From Rhodococcus sp. WMMA185 (GTDB lineage Bacteria; Actinomycetota; Actinomycetes; Mycobacteriales; Mycobacteriaceae), in the NCBI RefSeq assembly GCF_001767395.1, contig NZ_CP017014.1, positions 3,675,012 to 3,739,011 on the forward strand: a DNA stretch of 64,000 nt, written 5' to 3'. The stretch's first letter is position 1; the number at the start of each line of letters is the position of its first letter. Shown here in pieces: positions 62,475-64,000 of this stretch. A program made the position numbers and the translations under genes. The notes under the pieces were generated by a model that saw nothing but the letters and a program-made list of their open reading frames with translations, did not search any database and was not told where the DNA came from.

Positions 62475-63122
62475 GTGAGCAAGACCAGCACCATCGTCAA
62501 GCGCATCGCCGGCGGGGGCATCGCCCTTGCCGCAGCCACTGCATTCGCCGCACCTGGCATCGCCTCGGCAGAATCGGGCAGCTCGGGCAGTGCCGGCGGC
62601 CTGGGTATCGGCAGTCTGGCTGTCGGGAGTCTGGCCGCGGGGAGCTTAGCCCTCGGAAGCCTGGACAGCGGAAGCGGCAGCGGCAATGGGTCGAGCGGGA
62701 GCGGGTCTGGCGGCAGCAGCGGGTCCAGCGGCAGCGACGGCGGGGTCTTGCCGCCCCTGGTGGAGGCAGAAGTCGTGGGTAACTCGGTGAGCATGGAGGT
62801 CGAGAATCCCAATATCCACGAAACTTACTGCGGTGCCATTCTCTTCAAGGCCGATACCGACATCACGGATTTCAACAATTCCGTGTGGTCGGAGGGTTTC
62901 GATATGAGTACGTGGGAGTGGACACGCGAAGGAGAAACCAGGACATACACGGTCTACGGCCTCGAGCCGGGCGACTACATCGTCACGGCAGACTGCGCGG
63001 TCGCCGACGGTGTACCGGTTGCGATCGATCCGATCGAGGTGACCGTCGAAGAAGCAACCGGCTTCCTCGGCAGCCTCGGCCTCGACAGCCTCTTCGATTC
63101 GCTGGGCAGCTCCGGCAACTGA
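62475..63122 (+). CDS. Small secreted two-cysteine protein with GSL-repeat and GSLGSS-like tail (tandem copy 2)
   Basis: 215 aa from GTG 62475 (AGGGGGAG upstream). Signal peptide IVKRIAGGGIALAAATAFAAPGIASA, nearly the same as copy 1. After it, residues ~35-80 are a repeat of G-S-L units (GIGSLAVGSLAAGSLALGSL) and then Gly/Ser. The core VSMEVENPNIHETYCGAILF and YTVYGLEPGDYIVTADCA holds the only two cysteines. The tail is GFLGSLGLDSLFDSLGSSGN. The leader aligns with copy 1 over ~57 bp, so promoter and gene were duplicated together. Confidence 0.78.
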   Translation: MSKTSTIVKRIAGGGIALAAATAFAAPGIASAESGSSGSAGGLGIGSLAVGSLAAGSLALGSLDSGSGSGNGSSGSGSGGSSGSSGSDGGVLPPLVEAEVVGNSVSMEVENPNIHETYCGAILFKADTDITDFNNSVWSEGFDMSTWEWTREGETRTYTVYGLEPGDYIVTADCAVADGVPVAIDPIEVTVEEATGFLGSLGLDSLFDSLGSSGN

Positions 63123-63187
63123 GAATCAACCACAATACCGACCATGTCGTAGATGATCGGTCGTAGATGATCGCTACATCGCTTGAG

Positions 63188-63224
63188 TCGCTCGGCCAAG
63201 ATTGCCCCGGCCGAGCGATTTATG
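63188..63224 (+). terminator. Terminator after tandem secreted copy 2
   Basis: TCGCTCGGCC and GGCCGAGCGA, a 10-bp perfect stem with an 11-base loop, followed by TTTATGT. Confidence 0.8.
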
Positions 63225-63259
63225 TGTTCGGCCGGTTCGCGGCAGGGCGAGCCACAACA

Positions 63260-63526
63260 CTAGGACGCCGGAACCAGATGTCCGTCTAGGGCAACCATAG
63301 CCGTCTTGAAATGCGGAGACGACATGTGAGCCGATAATGCACCCGGGTCTGCCCACTCCTCCACCACCACAAATATTCCTGGTGCCGAGATCGATTCGAA
63401 CACGTCGTATCGCTTACAACCCTGTTCCTGCCGAGTGGCTGCCTCGAGAGTCGCGAGCGTCGTGCGCGCCTTCTCTTCAGATCCGGGGTTCGACTCGAGG
63501 GTTGCGACGAGACTCAAATGCGGCAT
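63260..63526 (-). CDS. Antibiotic biosynthesis monooxygenase (ABM) domain protein
   Basis: 88 aa from ATG 63526 (GGAAGGGATC upstream). YgiN/ABM ferredoxin-like dimeric barrel: LSLVATLESNPGSEEKARTTLATL, TRQEQGCKRYDVFES, FVVVEEWADPGALSAHMSSPHFK (in parts). Small quinol or heme-type monooxygenase; substrate unknown. Convergent with tandem secreted copy 2. Confidence 0.88.
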   Translation of the reverse strand: MPHLSLVATLESNPGSEEKARTTLATLEAATRQEQGCKRYDVFESISAPGIFVVVEEWADPGALSAHMSSPHFKTAMVALDGHLVPAS

Positions 63527-64000
63527 GGGTGATCCCTTCCTGGTTCGAGTGCGCCCATCGGGTTGGTGCGCCAATACGCAGCGCACTCTCCATCTTTTAT
63601 ACGGACGGCATAAAGGTCCTTCAATACGGATTCCGTTAGGCGGGAGGCGCGCAAGGACAACTGATCCCGGGCGATTGACTTCCCCACTGCACTAGCAGGG
63701 AGTGCCGGTCGGACACCCGGCCGGCAACGTCTCCGACACAACCGCACTACCAAATCGCCTGGCTCAGAGCCGAGTTCACCATCGCTGATCTGCGCGGGCC
63801 TGCCGTCAAGGTCGTTAGTCAGACCCGAGTGGTACGACTGTCTGGTCTGTTCGCTGTTGTCGATATCAGACGTGCAGAGGAAGTAGCAGCGGTACCGAGG
63901 GAAGGAAACGCGCGGGTGGAACCGGCGGTGGCGTGATCAGCGTCCACGCCTCGATCGAATCGCAGCGTGGCTCAATCAGCAGACATCGGGCACACGCCTC
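63527..64000. other. Window end without a supported gene
   Basis: About 470 bp. A plus-strand frame at 63676-63948 (HYQIAWLRAEFTIADLRG, LFAVVDIRRAEEV) has protein-like composition but no start codon after the upstream stop; it may be a gene remnant. A GTG at 63939 opens a frame that runs off the window. A GC hairpin (GCCGG...CCGGC) lies near 63705. Confidence 0.4.

Noticed and set aside
63676-63948. Start-less plus-strand frame with protein-like segments
   Set aside because: No ATG, GTG or TTG follows the upstream stop in this frame and no RBS is visible; kept only as a possible remnant.

Overview
The window reads as chromosome from a mycolic-acid actinomycete, most likely Rhodococcus. The grounds are high GC, frequent GTG/TTG starts, an antigen-85-type mycolyltransferase-like esterase, an MmpL-type transporter, a mycothiol-linked TIGR03086 domain, DUF3558/PF03640-type lipoproteins, and gene blocks that resemble mycobacterial ones (dnaX near the Rv3722c-type aspartate aminotransferase and the SRP RNA; tadA - Rv3753c-like - tyrA; a hisC2/pat-type aminotransferase). 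It contains five small RNA genes (SRP RNA; tRNA-Ser GGA, CGA and GCT; tRNA-Arg ACG) and about 60 protein genes. I see no IS element, prophage or CRISPR array.

Layout. 1-13 kb: 5' part of dnaX, an ammonium transporter with a GlnR-like box, a methyltransferase, an orphan Phd/YefM antitoxin, a HhH-GPD DNA-repair protein, a formylglycine-type arylsulfatase, a PaaI-type thioesterase, several unknown membrane proteins, aspartate aminotransferase and SRP RNA. 13-20 kb: tRNA-Ser, a secreted seven-bladed YVTN propeller, a lipoprotein/TetR divergent pair, and gluQRS followed by two proline/glutamine-rich membrane proteins. 19-21.4 kb: queuosine-precursor transporter and tgt; with gluQRS these form a queuosine salvage group. 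21-28 kb: a heterodimeric ABC exporter and a tetR-mmpL operon. 28-36 kb: a tandem methyltransferase pair, YceI, a K+ channel, and a TetR-led operon of three methyltransferases plus a deiodinase-like redox protein. 36-44.8 kb: tRNA-Ser, a P-type ATPase, tadA/tyrA, and an orphan C5 DNA methyltransferase with Vsr. 45-56 kb: a methyltransferase, a serine hydrolase, exporters, an MHS transporter with an SDR, LysR, and a P450. 56-64 kb: tRNAs, a dienelactone-hydrolase-like protein, pat/hisC, an Ag85-like esterase, an ArsR-SRPBCC-VOC operon, and two tandem secreted proteins.

The most striking pattern is a set of secreted proteins scattered over the window (about 14, 36, 40, 62 and 63 kb). Four share one small domain with exactly two cysteines in the mature protein and a 'L-x-x-G-x-Y' signature. 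Four of the five proteins, including the unrelated YVTN propeller, end in a Gly-Ser-Leu tail built on G-S-L-G-S-S; the fifth has only a Gly/Ser-rich end. I recognise no described family or sorting signal for this and treat it as the best candidate for an undescribed system. All functional names rest on motif recognition by eye; no database search was run.
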